Shown: one piece after another, positions 1-10,339 of the stretch
Layout: the number at the start of each line of letters is the position of its first letter
How positions within the stretch are numbered: the stretch's first letter is position 1
Origin: Mastigias papua
Taxonomy: Eukaryota; Cnidaria; Scyphozoa; Rhizostomeae; Mastigiidae
Length of the DNA stretch: 64,000 nt
Reading direction: 5' to 3'
Assembly (NCBI GenBank): GCA_964019165.1
Contig: OZ025274.1
Span: 7,540,907-7,604,906 of the forward strand
Notes under the pieces: generated by a model
What the model was told of the DNA's origin: nothing
The model's input: the letters and a program-made list of their open reading frames with translations, nothing else
Databases searched by the model: none
Program-made: the position numbers and the translations under genes

Positions 1-4
1 ATAT

Positions 5-43
5 TTAATTATATATATATAGATATATATATATATAAATATA

Positions 44-107
<64 letters not shown>

Positions 108-155
108 AATATATATATACTGTATCTATATATATACATATAAATAAATAAATAG

Positions 156-242
<87 letters not shown>

Positions 243-330
243 AGTAGAAAAATATATATACTGTATCTATATATATACACATAAATAAATAAATAAATAA
301 ATATATATATATATATATATATGTATGTTT
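5..330. repeat. (TA)n microsatellite blocks
   Basis: Long (TA)n runs are separated by short AAATAAATA interruptions. Two blocks share the same spacer pattern (a TACTGTATCTATATATATACA stretch around 118-136 and again around 258-277), so part of the array looks duplicated. The array ends where the LINE at 341 begins. Open frames through it encode only alternating Tyr-Ile and are not genes. Confidence 0.95.
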
Positions 331-340
331 GTTTATGTAT

Positions 341-1230
341 GTTAATGATTTTGAGGATTGCTTGGAATACATGACTCCAAATATGTATACCGATGATACA
401 TGTGCATCTATCGCATCAGAAAACCTTAATGACCTAATAACAGATCTGAAAAATAAACTGGAAGATATATCGAACTAGATGAGAATAAGCAAACTTAGTT
501 TGAATGCAAGCAAGAGTGATTTTATGGTTTTTAGGCCACAGAAGAAAATTAAACAGGGTAGGCAATGAAGTACCAAATCTTGTCCTCAATAATGAAGTTA
601 TCAAAAGGGTAGAGAAGATAAAATATTTGGGAATTAACGTCGGTGAAAACCTTAACTGGGAAGAGCAGTATAAAACAGTCAAGAACAAGCTCAAAGGGGG
701 CATGAGCTCGTTGAGAAGGTTGAAAGACATCCCTTCCTTAAAGAAAGCTAGAACAAGTGTACAAAGCTCTCTTTGAAAGCCATCTTCGCTATGGTGATAT
801 TGTTTGGAATGCTCTTTCCAACACCAAACGATCCAGATTCCAGAGATTACAAATAAGGGCAAGAAAGCTAATAGAAAATGCCAAATACAAAGATGGGTGG
901 AACTGTAATTGGCTGGATGTAAAGTCGTTAATCGTCTTCGATCAAGGAGTCATGACTTCTAAAATACTACATGATCTATGCCCTGAGAATTTTCGCCATA
1001 AATTTGTTGAAAGATCCATTGTTTCTGAGTATAAAACGAGAAATCATGGAGATTTGCAAATTCCCAAAGTTAGGCTAGAGTATGCAAAGAGAAGTTTTTA
1101 CTTCTCGGGTGTCAAAAATTGGAATGACAGTCCTGTCAACATCCGAGAACAAGAGTCACTCGCTCGTTTCAGAAAGAGATTTAGAAAGTACCTTCGGAGC
1201 CTGCAAGACCCAAACACGACCCCTTGGTAG
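341..1230 (+). pseudogene. CR1/L2-group LINE, ORF2 3' fragment (RT palm to C-terminus)
   Basis: This is the C-terminal part of a non-LTR reverse transcriptase. It opens at the conserved YVNDF segment (341). The catalytic box reads MYTDDT (383-400), so the usual YADD is YTDD. Next comes the thumb signature MRISKLSLNASKSDF, with an in-frame stop just before it, then KYLGINVGENLNWEEQ. A frame change near 757 leads to the C-terminal domain (FESHLRYGDIVWNAL ... YAKRSFYFSGVKNWN) and a stop at 1228-1230. The endonuclease and the first half of the RT are missing because the copy abuts the (TA)n array. It is dead: one stop and at least two frame changes. The clade call is by general resemblance only. 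Confidence 0.85.
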
Positions 1231-2675
1231 AGCAGCAATTTTACTATATTTACCTTTCTTCTTCTTAACTATTGTAACTACATTTTCTTTTTCTTGTTTA
1301 AACTTTCTGAAAGGATGTACGTGTTAAAATATTAATTGGAAAAGAATTGGATGTGCTCCCCTTGCGAATTCAAGTTGGCTACGGGCCTGCTGTTATCTTT
1401 CCCTTTGTTGATTAGCATTCAGAAGCCAGAGAACGCTCTATTATTATTATGGCAATTATTATTATTGGGCTGTCAATATTTAATGTATCCATTGAATTTA
1501 ATGGTATTGAATGATGAAAGTAATTTCTCATCAAGGAATTTTGCCATTGACCATTGCTGCCGTTCCCTTGGTAGTAAAAGAAGAATTCGCTAGCGGTGGC
1601 CCTGTTACCATGAGACAAGTTTCCAAATTGGCTAAATGGACTCCTCCCCCCCCCCAAACACACACACAGTAAACGTTATATTATTAGAATGATACGCAGG
1701 CGTGGATCCAAGACACATCTAGACTGCAAAATAAACTAGCGATAAACATTGTTTGAAAAATTGTCCGCCTGAGGTGCCCATACCTTAATGTAGCCGTGCT
1801 TGATAGATGAAGAACAAAATATATTTTATAGAACAAAAATGACATTTCTCCTTGTAAAAGTTAACAACCAAGCGTACAAAATGAATCTCAAGCTTTCACA
1901 GTTTTTGCAATGGAGTAGAACATGCCCTATTTTGTTATTTACCATTAGAATCTTCCTGCTATGCGAGATAGGAAGGGTCAAAATCTCTGCTTGTCTTCTA
2001 TGAGGGACATTGAAGAATCAGTTATATCCAAAGCTGAAACATTTCTGAAACGTTTTGATAGTCAGCGAGGAACAATAGAAAATATAAAGAATACACGCTC
2101 CACTCTATAGTGTACATGCTTTCTACGTGATGCTAAGAAATATTTTTATATGGCAATCTGCGTGCAACTTTGGAATACGCTATTTTTTATGGGGCACAAG
2201 TTCGAATTGAGAAACTTTTCAAAGCCATGCCCCGAAGACACCCTTGGCTGTGAACCCGCTATGGATTCCTCTTGATCTGAGGCGTAGATAGGAAAAAGAA
2301 TAAGGAGAGCAAGAAATGCAAATTTTCCTGCATAATATAATAATTTCATTAGCTTTTTATGAGTTTTCTAAATATATTTTGGGCATTGCAACTTAACATG
2401 ACGCTCTTGATATTTACTAAAACAGATGATAAGCCCTTATCGGGTGCTTTGGCTGGTATAATGACTTCTCAGTGTATATGAAGTACCATCGATAACTTCC
2501 TTTGCCCCGTAGTTACGACATACCAGTTTTTATATGTTTTCATTTTCTAAGTAAAGGCTTTTATTAAAAGCCAATACCAAGAAATTTATTTTCCAACTGT
2601 TCTAATATACCAAAAAAGTTCAAAATCCCCCCCCCCCTCGTCAATATCCGTGCTAAGCGTCGCAACCACGACCCC
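1231..2675. other. No gene seen; short C-rich and CA tracts
   Basis: The start may be 3' UTR of the preceding LINE. A C10 run followed by (CA)n lies at about 1646-1668 and a poly-C run at about 2626-2638. Short open frames here show no recognisable motif. Confidence 0.6.
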
Positions 2676-3060
2676 GTGCACACGAGAGCGGATCAGTTTG
2701 GGTAGGCCTTTCGTGCACACGAGAACGCCTCTGTCCTATCCAGTTTGGCTCCGCTATCCATTCTAATATTGGATCGTTTAGCAAAACGGTGCTACTTCGC
2801 ATCCGATCCACACAGCTCTCGTGTGAACACATGGATCTAATCCAATGTAGTATGAATACTAAACGAGACTTGTTCTTTTATACGAGCAAACATTTTGCGG
2901 GCTTGTCCTCGATATTGAACAGTATACAAAAACATATCCATACAGACACGTTTCCTATCTGCACACTTTGGGCTTTGGGATTGGACACGTGTCCACACGG
3001 GAGCTACTTGGATCGGATCCAAATAAGAACGAATCCAAATGAATCCCCGCTCGTGTGCAC
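2676..3060. repeat. MITE-like element with GTGCACACGAG inverted ends
   Basis: The left end starts GTGCACACGAG (2676-2686) and the right end is its exact reverse complement CTCGTGTGCAC (3050-3060). Related copies of the motif lie inside, at about 2713-2724 (direct) and 2817-2830 (inverted), with several GGATC words. Repeated ends, no coding capacity and about 385 bp fit a non-autonomous DNA element or foldback repeat. I could not define a target-site duplication, so the boundaries are approximate. Confidence 0.5.
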
Positions 3061-4066
3061 TAAGTCTACTAGGGGTCCTGGGGCCGTGCAGTTTCTTTCA
3101 AAAGGATAAAAGTGTCTTTTTTCTTTGAACAATTTGAAACTTTTTACTTTGAGCATATTCTGTGAATAAAATATCGGTGCTAATACCTAGGCGGAAAAAC
3201 TTTCGGACCTATTTTTGAAAATTCACGGAAGAAACTTTCGGATATCGAAAATGTTGTCCAAAGCAAAACTTTCCAAAGCCATTTCATCTGCCCTAAACGG
3301 AAAACAAATTTCAAAAGAGGAGACTTAATTGGAGCAAGAGGTTGATTTCAAAAAGGCCATTTGTACCCATATAATGCTTAGAAGTAAAACCAAACTATTA
3401 CTCCCCGGAGGAGACAAAGAGATACACTTTAAAATTTGTATCATATAAAGCACACAGCACTTCAAGCATTTCTTAGAGAATATCTTCGTTATCTCAAAAT
3501 CTTCGCTACCTGTCCTTAATAAGTCGAGCTTTTCAGAACATACGTTAAAATAATAAAGCAAAAATCATTTGGCGTGTAAGGCTTTCGGACGTAACTGAAT
3601 TTTGGATGAATACTATCTCGGACTAATTTTTGTCTGAATAGATGTCTCGCTGAAACATTGTTTAAATAAATTGCATTTTTGTTAAATAGATCTCCTTATA
3701 ACCACCCATGAAAGTAGTGAAATCTTCAAACTTCTTCTGTTTCTAAGTAAGGCCCGTAGCCAAGGGGGAGGGGGATGACTCTCGCAGAGTTTTTGAACTT
3801 TTTTGAAGCAGTGCCCCCAAAATAAATGGTACATTGGAGCATTTTTTACCATTTTGCATTTTTCCATGTAAGCTCGCTTGCAAACAGTTACCACAGAAAA
3901 TGCTTCATCGCTGCACACGGACAGCATGCACACCATTGATGACAGCATATCCTTTTCTTCAGCTCTCCCGTCTCTAGGGTTAGTACAGTAAGGGGAAAAC
4001 GAAGGAAAGTTTCAAGGACGATCAGGGAAAAGCCAGGAAAATGAGGGAACGTTTTATTGTGTTGAG

Positions 4067-4160
4067 CAGGGATCATCAAACTACGGCCCTCGGGCCCTCG
4101 GACCCTCGGACCACATCCGGCCTGCAACGACATTCTATCAGGCCCGCCGACCGTACTTAA
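4067..4160 (+). mobile_element. hAT-like transposon terminus (truncated)
   Basis: The sequence CAGGGATCATCAAACTACGG followed by CCCTCGGGCC and ATCCGGCCTGCAACGA closely resembles the start of many animal hAT elements (CAGGGGTCGGCAAACTACGGCC followed by CCAAATCCGGCCC; family pattern from general knowledge). No matching opposite terminus was found, so this is a fragment or a solo end. The eight bases before it (GTGTTGAG) would be the target duplication if the other end existed. Confidence 0.5.
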
Positions 4161-4395
4161 TGCTAGAGTACTATATAGAATAAAGTGTTATATTATCTAT
4201 CTGTGTATAGTAGGCAGAGAAACAGATAGTTATGAGAGCTAATTCAGGCCTACTCTACGTCAACATTAAAAAAACATCTACATGCAATTAGATGCAAATA
4301 GTGCACCGCTTATGAGTCAAATTGTGCATCTTACGATACAATAATGAAGTTTGGTAAAAGTATAGTGGTTGAACTGTTTTTGAAAATGCGAAACA

Positions 4396-4640
4396 GATCC
4401 AACTTAGAAAACGCCCCATAAACTATTTTCAGACAGGAGTACTTAGTCCCAGCCCTTTGTTGTATTTCCTTTTATAACTTTGAAACCAAATGTGCTAATC
4501 TACTAACATGTAGTAGTTTTATGTAGTTTGGAGTGCTGAATACGATGCGCTACATTTCCATATCAGAAAATGCCCCAAGAGCTATTTCTACACAAGTTTG
4601 CTCGGTCCCAGCCCTCTATAATCTCTTCATCTATACCTTA
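4396..4640 (+). repeat. Two degenerate direct repeats, about 170-bp spacing
   Basis: GAAAACGCCCCATAAACTAT at 4396 recurs as GAAAATGCCCCAAGAGCTAT at about 4566. Both are followed about 30 bp later by GTCCCAGCCCT. The two copies are well diverged, so this is an old duplication. No coding content is visible. Confidence 0.45.
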
Positions 4641-6429
4641 TAAACTGTTTAACGTACAAGATTGAAAACTAATATTATTATATATTATTACACTTCTGGT
4701 GATGAGAGTTGCTTATATAACCTGCTCTTTGGCACCAGTTGGTGATGAAGATTTGGCAGTGTATTTGAGATATTTGACAAGTACTCAGTTATGAAGATAT
4801 CCAGAATTTTATGCAACTTATCCTATCCCACGTGTTTTTAATTCAAAAGGCCTTGCCAAAATCCAGATCATTTATTTCATGTGATTTTATCTGTTAATTC
4901 AGCCGATTCTTCCCATGGAAATTATATTTCTGGTAAATGTATCTGTAGCTGTTTTAAGGTGCTTAAAGGTGCTGGGGTTTCATATCTGAGATATCTGGTT
5001 TACAATAGTTATGTTTTGTTTACCCTCTTTTTTGATTAGATTTTCTTAGAGATCGTATTATGCAATTATTGTAAGTGGTTGTGGTAGATGAAAGTTGATC
5101 ACAAAATATCCTTTACAAAATTTCAGTCACAGGAGATTTAAAATTATTTGATGATATGAAAAGGAAAAAGCTGTTGTGAATACAGATAATATTAGAATGT
5201 ATCATTTCTATGCATTCTTACTTTCTCAATTTTGCTGGACCAGAGATAGTGTGCAAATATCCAATTCAAAGAAAGCAGTGTACGCTGCATTATGATCTAC
5301 GAATTTAATTGGCCACGCCCATTTACATGTTGTTGAGCTACAGTCAGATTTTATCCTGGATCCACCCTGGTGAACTATGTAAATGTCGATTAATAATGCT
5401 TAGAGAATGGAAGCAATTCGCAATCAAAAAGAAAAGAAACTCTATCGAAGTTTAAAACTGAGTACCGGTGTCAAAAATTAGCCTTTCCAAGCATTAGTAT
5501 GTTTGTCATTCATTCATTCGTCGTTTGGTTTGCATTCTTATAAATGGATGTAACATGTGCTTTAATCGATAGTGTTTTATTAAATATGACAACTTTTCTT
5601 CTGAGCATTACTTCATCATCAATTTTTGTTGTAATGTTAGTGTTCTTCATATTGCTGGAAAACATATGGTGGCATTTTTTCTATTGATTTTCATGGAAGT
5701 GTCCCAAACCCAGTTAGATAAAATAGCAACATCATTCTCTAACTTTCTAATTTCTTCATTTTTATAGTCACATGCATAAATACTTGTACCATCAGCATAA
5801 TTACAGATCATTCTATCAGAGACAAACATAAACAAGTCATTGAATATAATATTAAATAGCATTGTACCGAGAATAGATCCCCGAGGAACTTTATGATTAA
5901 TAATTTTCCATTCACTGTATGAGCCATTAATTTTAACTTATTGTTTTCGGTCCCTTAGATAGCTTTGCATAAGTTTCAATACTTCTCCTGTCAACCCTTA
6001 TGCCTCTAGTTTCACTAGTAGTAGAACGCGATTTAAGCAATCAAATACTTTGAAGAGATATATAAGTATAGCTCCTGTATTCATTTTCTATTTTAATGCT
6101 TTTTTACAATTTTCGAAAAGCTGCAAAAGAGCATGTTGTTTACTATGACTGTCCCTAAATCTACAACGCAAGGGATTTATGACAATATTAGTGTATAGCT
6201 TTATTTGATTTTCAATGAGTCTCTCAAATATCTTAGATAATTTTGGTAAAACTGAAGAAGGTCTATTATTTTTCATATTAAAATTTTGACCTTCCGTAAC
6301 TATGGATGATATGTTACCTTTTTAGAGTTTCAGGAAAGCTACTGACTTCTATGAATAGGCTGAAACAATTCTGTACCAGGGGAGCAAAAGTGTTCCAGTT
6401 TTCTTGAAGTACTTAAGGGGGTGTTTATA

Positions 6430-6860
6430 TGGAAAAGGGCTAGCCCTCCTGGAAGGGCTAGCTCTCTTTCTCTAGATCTCGCTTCATGGTCTAATCACTC
6501 ATAAAAATCATTTCTGTTTCTATGAGAGTAGGGCTGGCCCTCCTAGCAGAGATCTCATAGTTGACTACCCGAGATCTCGGCAAGGCGGGCAGGAAATTTC
6601 TCATATAAATGCAATCACGATGGCTAGCCCTCCTAGGAGGGCTGGTAAATCGTCGTCGTAAGGTATGCTAAAGATGTCAGGAAATCAATAAAATTGTGGA
6701 ATGGTGCGGTTTTACTGCAACTGAAAACATGTGACAGACGGGCCAGCCCTCCTCATGTACACGCAATAAAATTTCAGGTCAGTAAAGAGGACCAGCAATC
6801 CCAGAAGGGTAGCCCTTTCTCGGATAAAAAGCGCCTTCAAAGGGGGTATTGCCACTTGGT
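6430..6860. repeat. Insert with repeated GGCTAGCCCTCCT palindromic motifs
   Basis: This block lies between the RT and linker of the minus-strand LINE and does not continue its coding. It contains GGGCTAGCCCTCCT near 6446, GGCTGGCCCTCCTAGC near 6533, GGCTAGCCCTCCTAGGAGGG near 6618 and GGGCCAGCCCTCC near 6738. Several are palindromic. GAGATCTC also recurs (near 6553 and 6582). It looks like a non-autonomous repeat, but I could not find clean termini or a target duplication. Confidence 0.5.
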
Positions 6861-7682
6861 GAGGAGTATTTTTTACTTCAGCCTCTCAAGTTGCCCAGAA
6901 AGGTCTCCGGTTTCTATTTCACTGAATTCAAATACATGTTGAGGTGCCTATTGATGCTTGATCTTATTTTATGCGGGGATGGTGCTTATACTTTATCTGT
7001 TTGATCTTTAGGGTTTTCGATATTTTCTGAGAATGAAACGTTGGCTTCATTTTCTGTTAAATCTAGCTCATTTCTAATATTTGCAAAGTACTCATTAAAC
7101 ACTTTAGCTATTCTCATGCCACCATGTATACTTTCTCCGTTTTCAATTAGATTGATAGGTTGTGAAGTTCGTAGGTTATCTGGGAAAATAGGTTTGATTG
7201 CTTTCCAGAATTTCTTATACAAGATCATGAGCACCTGTATGCTTGTAGTAGTGCAATTTTGTTCTCTTACTATTTTGACGCATTTATTTCTCTGAATCAG
7301 AGAAATAAATGCTTTAGAACATCAAGGGAGTGATGCATGATTTGTTCCAGTTATCATCTGTGTTATATTTGTTATATTTATTCTTTATCTTCGACCGTTG
7401 TATTATTGCTTTTCTGAGTTCTGTGGTCATAAATTTGCCATCATCATCATGTTTTTACTGTGAGCATGCTGATTGCGTGCTTTTATTAATCCAGCAATTA
7501 TGTTTTCAAAGCTCATTTCTCCAAGTAATTTCTATTTGTTATTAGTTTTATTCCGCCTAAACTCTAATATGCTGTATTTATCATAAGCTATGTACTTAGA
7601 TGTCCTAGGCCCCTTCTTTATTTAGCCTTTCTATGTACGGTTACAATCATTTTATGAAAATCAGACAATCCTTTTTCAAAGG

Positions 7683-7864
7683 AGCACAGCAATAAAATGT
7701 TTGAGAGCCCTGTCCGGTCTGTTTTCTCCCAACCTAGTTAACCAATCTTCATGCAAAATTGGCCTAGTCTTAGCATGTATTGTCAGAATCCTACATGATG
7801 ATTTGTCAGTAAAGATGGGAGAAAATAGACATGACAGGGTTCTCAAACGTGTGGCAGCTATACT
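7683..7864. mobile_element. Short long-TIR MITE with 9-bp target duplication
   Basis: The 182-bp element starts AGCACAGCAATAAAATGTTTG and ends GGCAGCTATACT, both diverged versions of the ends of the 2240-bp element at 15867-18106 (AGCATAGCCGCCAAATGTTTG / GGCGGCTATGCT). It is almost wholly palindromic: GTTTGAGAGCCCTGTC and TTTTCTCCCA on the left mirror TGGGAGAAAAT and GACAGGGTTCTCAAAC on the right. It is flanked by TTTCAAAGG (7674-7682) and TTTCAGAGG (7865-7873), a 9-bp duplication with one mismatch. Removing it with one flank copy restores the frame of the host LINE (KSTTTFEKGLSDFHK). The 9-bp duplication suggests a Mutator-like family; that is inference. Confidence 0.8.
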
Positions 7865-8760
7865 TTTCAGAGGTTGTTGTACTTTTGCAACTATGTTTCC
7901 TATTTGTCAAGATGAAGTCGATACACTGCAGCCTACTAGATTTATAACATGTTGTGTTCTTTGAAAGATTGGTGAGGTTACAATAACCATGACTTCGTTC
8001 AGAGTATTATCATATATTTCATAGTTCAGGTCTGCTATCAGTATAAAAGTTTCAAACTTACTGGTAAAAGGGTCTAATCTTTCTTCGATTTCACCAAAGT
8101 AATATGCTTGGAGCTGTGACGGTTGTCTATACAGACAATGGAAAAGCCATTTTTGCTTTTTGAGATTAATTTCTATTGCTATTGCTTCGATGTTATCAGG
8201 GAAACTAAAATCTTGGAGTTGTTTTGCCGGGAGCCCTTCTTTATATCAACCAATAAACAACTTCCATGTTTACTACGGGCGTATAGGTATGATTTTATGT
8301 CACTGTACATACGGAACTAGCTTGTAAAGAAGGTTTCGTTAAGTTTGGTATTAGTTATGGCAATTACATCAAGACTACCTGATATTCTGGGCATTATTCT
8401 TCACTAGTGTAGTGAAGTTCTGTAATACCAACAGACTTTTCACGTATTAATTGGTCTATTTTTTTTAATCGACTTGATATTAGTGTAGCCCATCAATAGG
8501 CTGTTTTTGTTTACCAGTCATAAACTTTTTAGTTCACTGTGATTACAACTAATATTGGTTTCAGAATTTGACTTCGGGTTGCATCTATTATTCTGGATAA
8601 TATTTGTTGTAGCATTGATACTGTGGAAAGCTGCTTGTCTTATGTAAATTTCAACTATACCATTTTCTACACTTTTATAGATTGAGCTACGTGTCTTTTT
8701 TCTGAGAGATTCTTTCCAGGTGTAAAGCCGTGTCCATATTTCAAAAAGATTTCACCTCAC

Positions 8761-10136
8761 GCATGATATTCTTTGCCATAAGTAATATGAAATCTTCACT
8801 TTGAAATATGGATGCAGTTATCCTAGTTCTATCGTTCGCTTTATGATTACGTAATGATTTGCATGATTTTGTTTCTGTGTTTTTTTCGTGCTATTATAAT
8901 TTTTTTCTTTATCGTATTACATCTTTTCATTGCTGGCACCAGAACCGACAACTTTTGTCTGCCATCAAATCCGGGACAGCTCAAGTGCCGACAATGTGGA
9001 CAAAAATGCATACTTCTTTATTTTCACCTTCAGCCTCACTCTTTGTACTTCATTGCAAAATTTAAGGAGTGGCTGAAATGTGTTCACACCAAGAGGTGCG
9101 ATTTCTTGTCAATACAACTCTTGGAATGAAGCAGTGGTGCCAGCCGTAAGAGGTGGAGCAGATAGGACTGTGACTTTCGGGGCGGAGCCCCCAAGAAAAT
9201 GTTTTATATTACGCCCTTTTAACTTTAGAGACACACCTGTCTTAAGCATAATTACATTATCTTCCAATTGGAATATGTGAACGTGAAAATTCACCCAAGT
9301 ATTATGATCGCTTACTGCGGCTTGAGCAGGGAGTTCACGCTGGAATCGATAGAAAATCAACGGGGATTTGACTTCAACTATTGCTGTAGCTATGTATGCT
9401 ATCATGATTTAATGCCTGTCAAATCATTTGCATGCCAAGTAGAATACAAATTAGCAATTTTACTTTTGTCTTGGTACCAAATGCTGGCAATTTGTTTATA
9501 CTAGGCTGCTGACGGGGTGCCTTCAGGAATTGACACCCCATGACGCAATCCTTGGATCTCTTCCTCAAAGCTTTCCTGCTGACTTACAAGTATTGAGCAA
9601 AGCAAATATGTGGCCCCACGCTCGTCTTTCTCTCAGTTGTCAAGCTCGCTTTGAAAAAATTTTTGATGACCCCTGGTCTGGTGGAAAATATGGTTTCCAG
9701 ACTAAATCAGAAAATTTTTCAATTTTTTTGTAAAGTTTTTTCATTTCATTTTCATTTTGTATTTTGTTCACACAAATTAACCTCTATGCATAAATATGTA
9801 TAGACTAAATGTATAATTATGATACTTTAGGAAAAACCTTCAATCCTATTCAATAACATAACCATGTTTATATATAATAAAAAATAACCATTGCTACTCT
9901 TCCATGGGATTGTTTTTAACAGCCAAGCTCGTTAGAAAACGATCTGGTGTAGGCATCTCACGAATTTCTACGCAACCAAGCTGCATTTCATAACTTTTAC
10001 TCTAGGGTAGCATCACTCATAAGCAGAGCAGCAAATGGTCGGTATAGTTACAGATGGTTGGTAAATCATAGCAATTGCAGAAGTGCTAATACTGTTGGTA
10101 ATAGAAAATAATCATAACCAGCAACGTGATAATTGC
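8761..10136. other. No recognisable gene
   Basis: The longest open frames (around 9109-9405 and 9530-9733) show no motif I recognise. A short stem, GGGGTGCCTTCAGGAATTG followed by ACACCCCA, lies near 9515-9541. Otherwise I see nothing. Confidence 0.5.
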
Positions 10137-10149
10137 TTAAATAAATAAG

Positions 10150-10180
<31 letters not shown>

Positions 10181-10183
10181 ATG
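10137..10183 (-). repeat. (AAAT)n tract at the 3' side of a minus-strand LINE
   Basis: About eleven AAAT units lie just downstream, in the minus direction, of the LINE coding region ending at 10368. On the LINE strand this reads (ATTT)n and may be its simple-repeat tail, as is usual for several CR1/L2-group LINEs. It could also be an independent microsatellite. Confidence 0.7.
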
Positions 10184-10339
10184 ATAATATTTAAAAAGGT
10201 ATCATCGCATCAGATGGTTTAACTGTTTTCCATGCGAGACCTGCATAAAGCAATAGTGAAAATTTGTGTTTTAAGTAAGGGATACAAATACCTAAAGCTA
10301 ATATCTAAAATAAGATACTAAAAATTGAACATATTTAAA

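Larger units (their letters stand above)
3061..5640. other. No gene seen apart from the repeats listed inside it
   Basis: Apart from the hAT-like terminus at 4067 and the degenerate direct repeats at 4396-4640, this AT-rich stretch has only short open frames without recognisable motifs. Confidence 0.5.
5640..8760 (-). mobile_element. CR1-like LINE, near-complete ORF2 with two insertions
   Basis: Read on the minus strand, the order is: a start such as NSLLMGYTNIKSIKK (about 8530-8450); an endonuclease/exonuclease/phosphatase (EEP) domain with ITNTKLNETFF (E of the usual ETKL lost) at about 8380-8340; CIDFILTNRK near 7900 and GLSDFHKMIVTV near 7670; a linker at 7234-6986; RT N-terminus NNRPSSVLPKLSKIFERLI (about 6270); and the RT catalytic region FNDLFMFVSDRMICNYADG (about 5850-5790), where YADD is YADG, so the polymerase is inactive. 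Stops and frame changes occur throughout. A 182-bp MITE sits at 7683-7864 and a non-LINE block at about 6420-6960. The 3' end is cut near 5640. The copy is dead. Confidence 0.85.

Noticed and set aside
8931..9144. GCTGGCACCA at about 8931 and its inverse near 9135 as a short MITE
   Set aside because: Only about 10 bp match and no target copies or internal symmetry support it.
10137..10183. Tandem AAAT units as a telomere-like or regulatory repeat
   Set aside because: Simple tetranucleotide tract next to a LINE 3' end; a LINE tail or microsatellite explains it.
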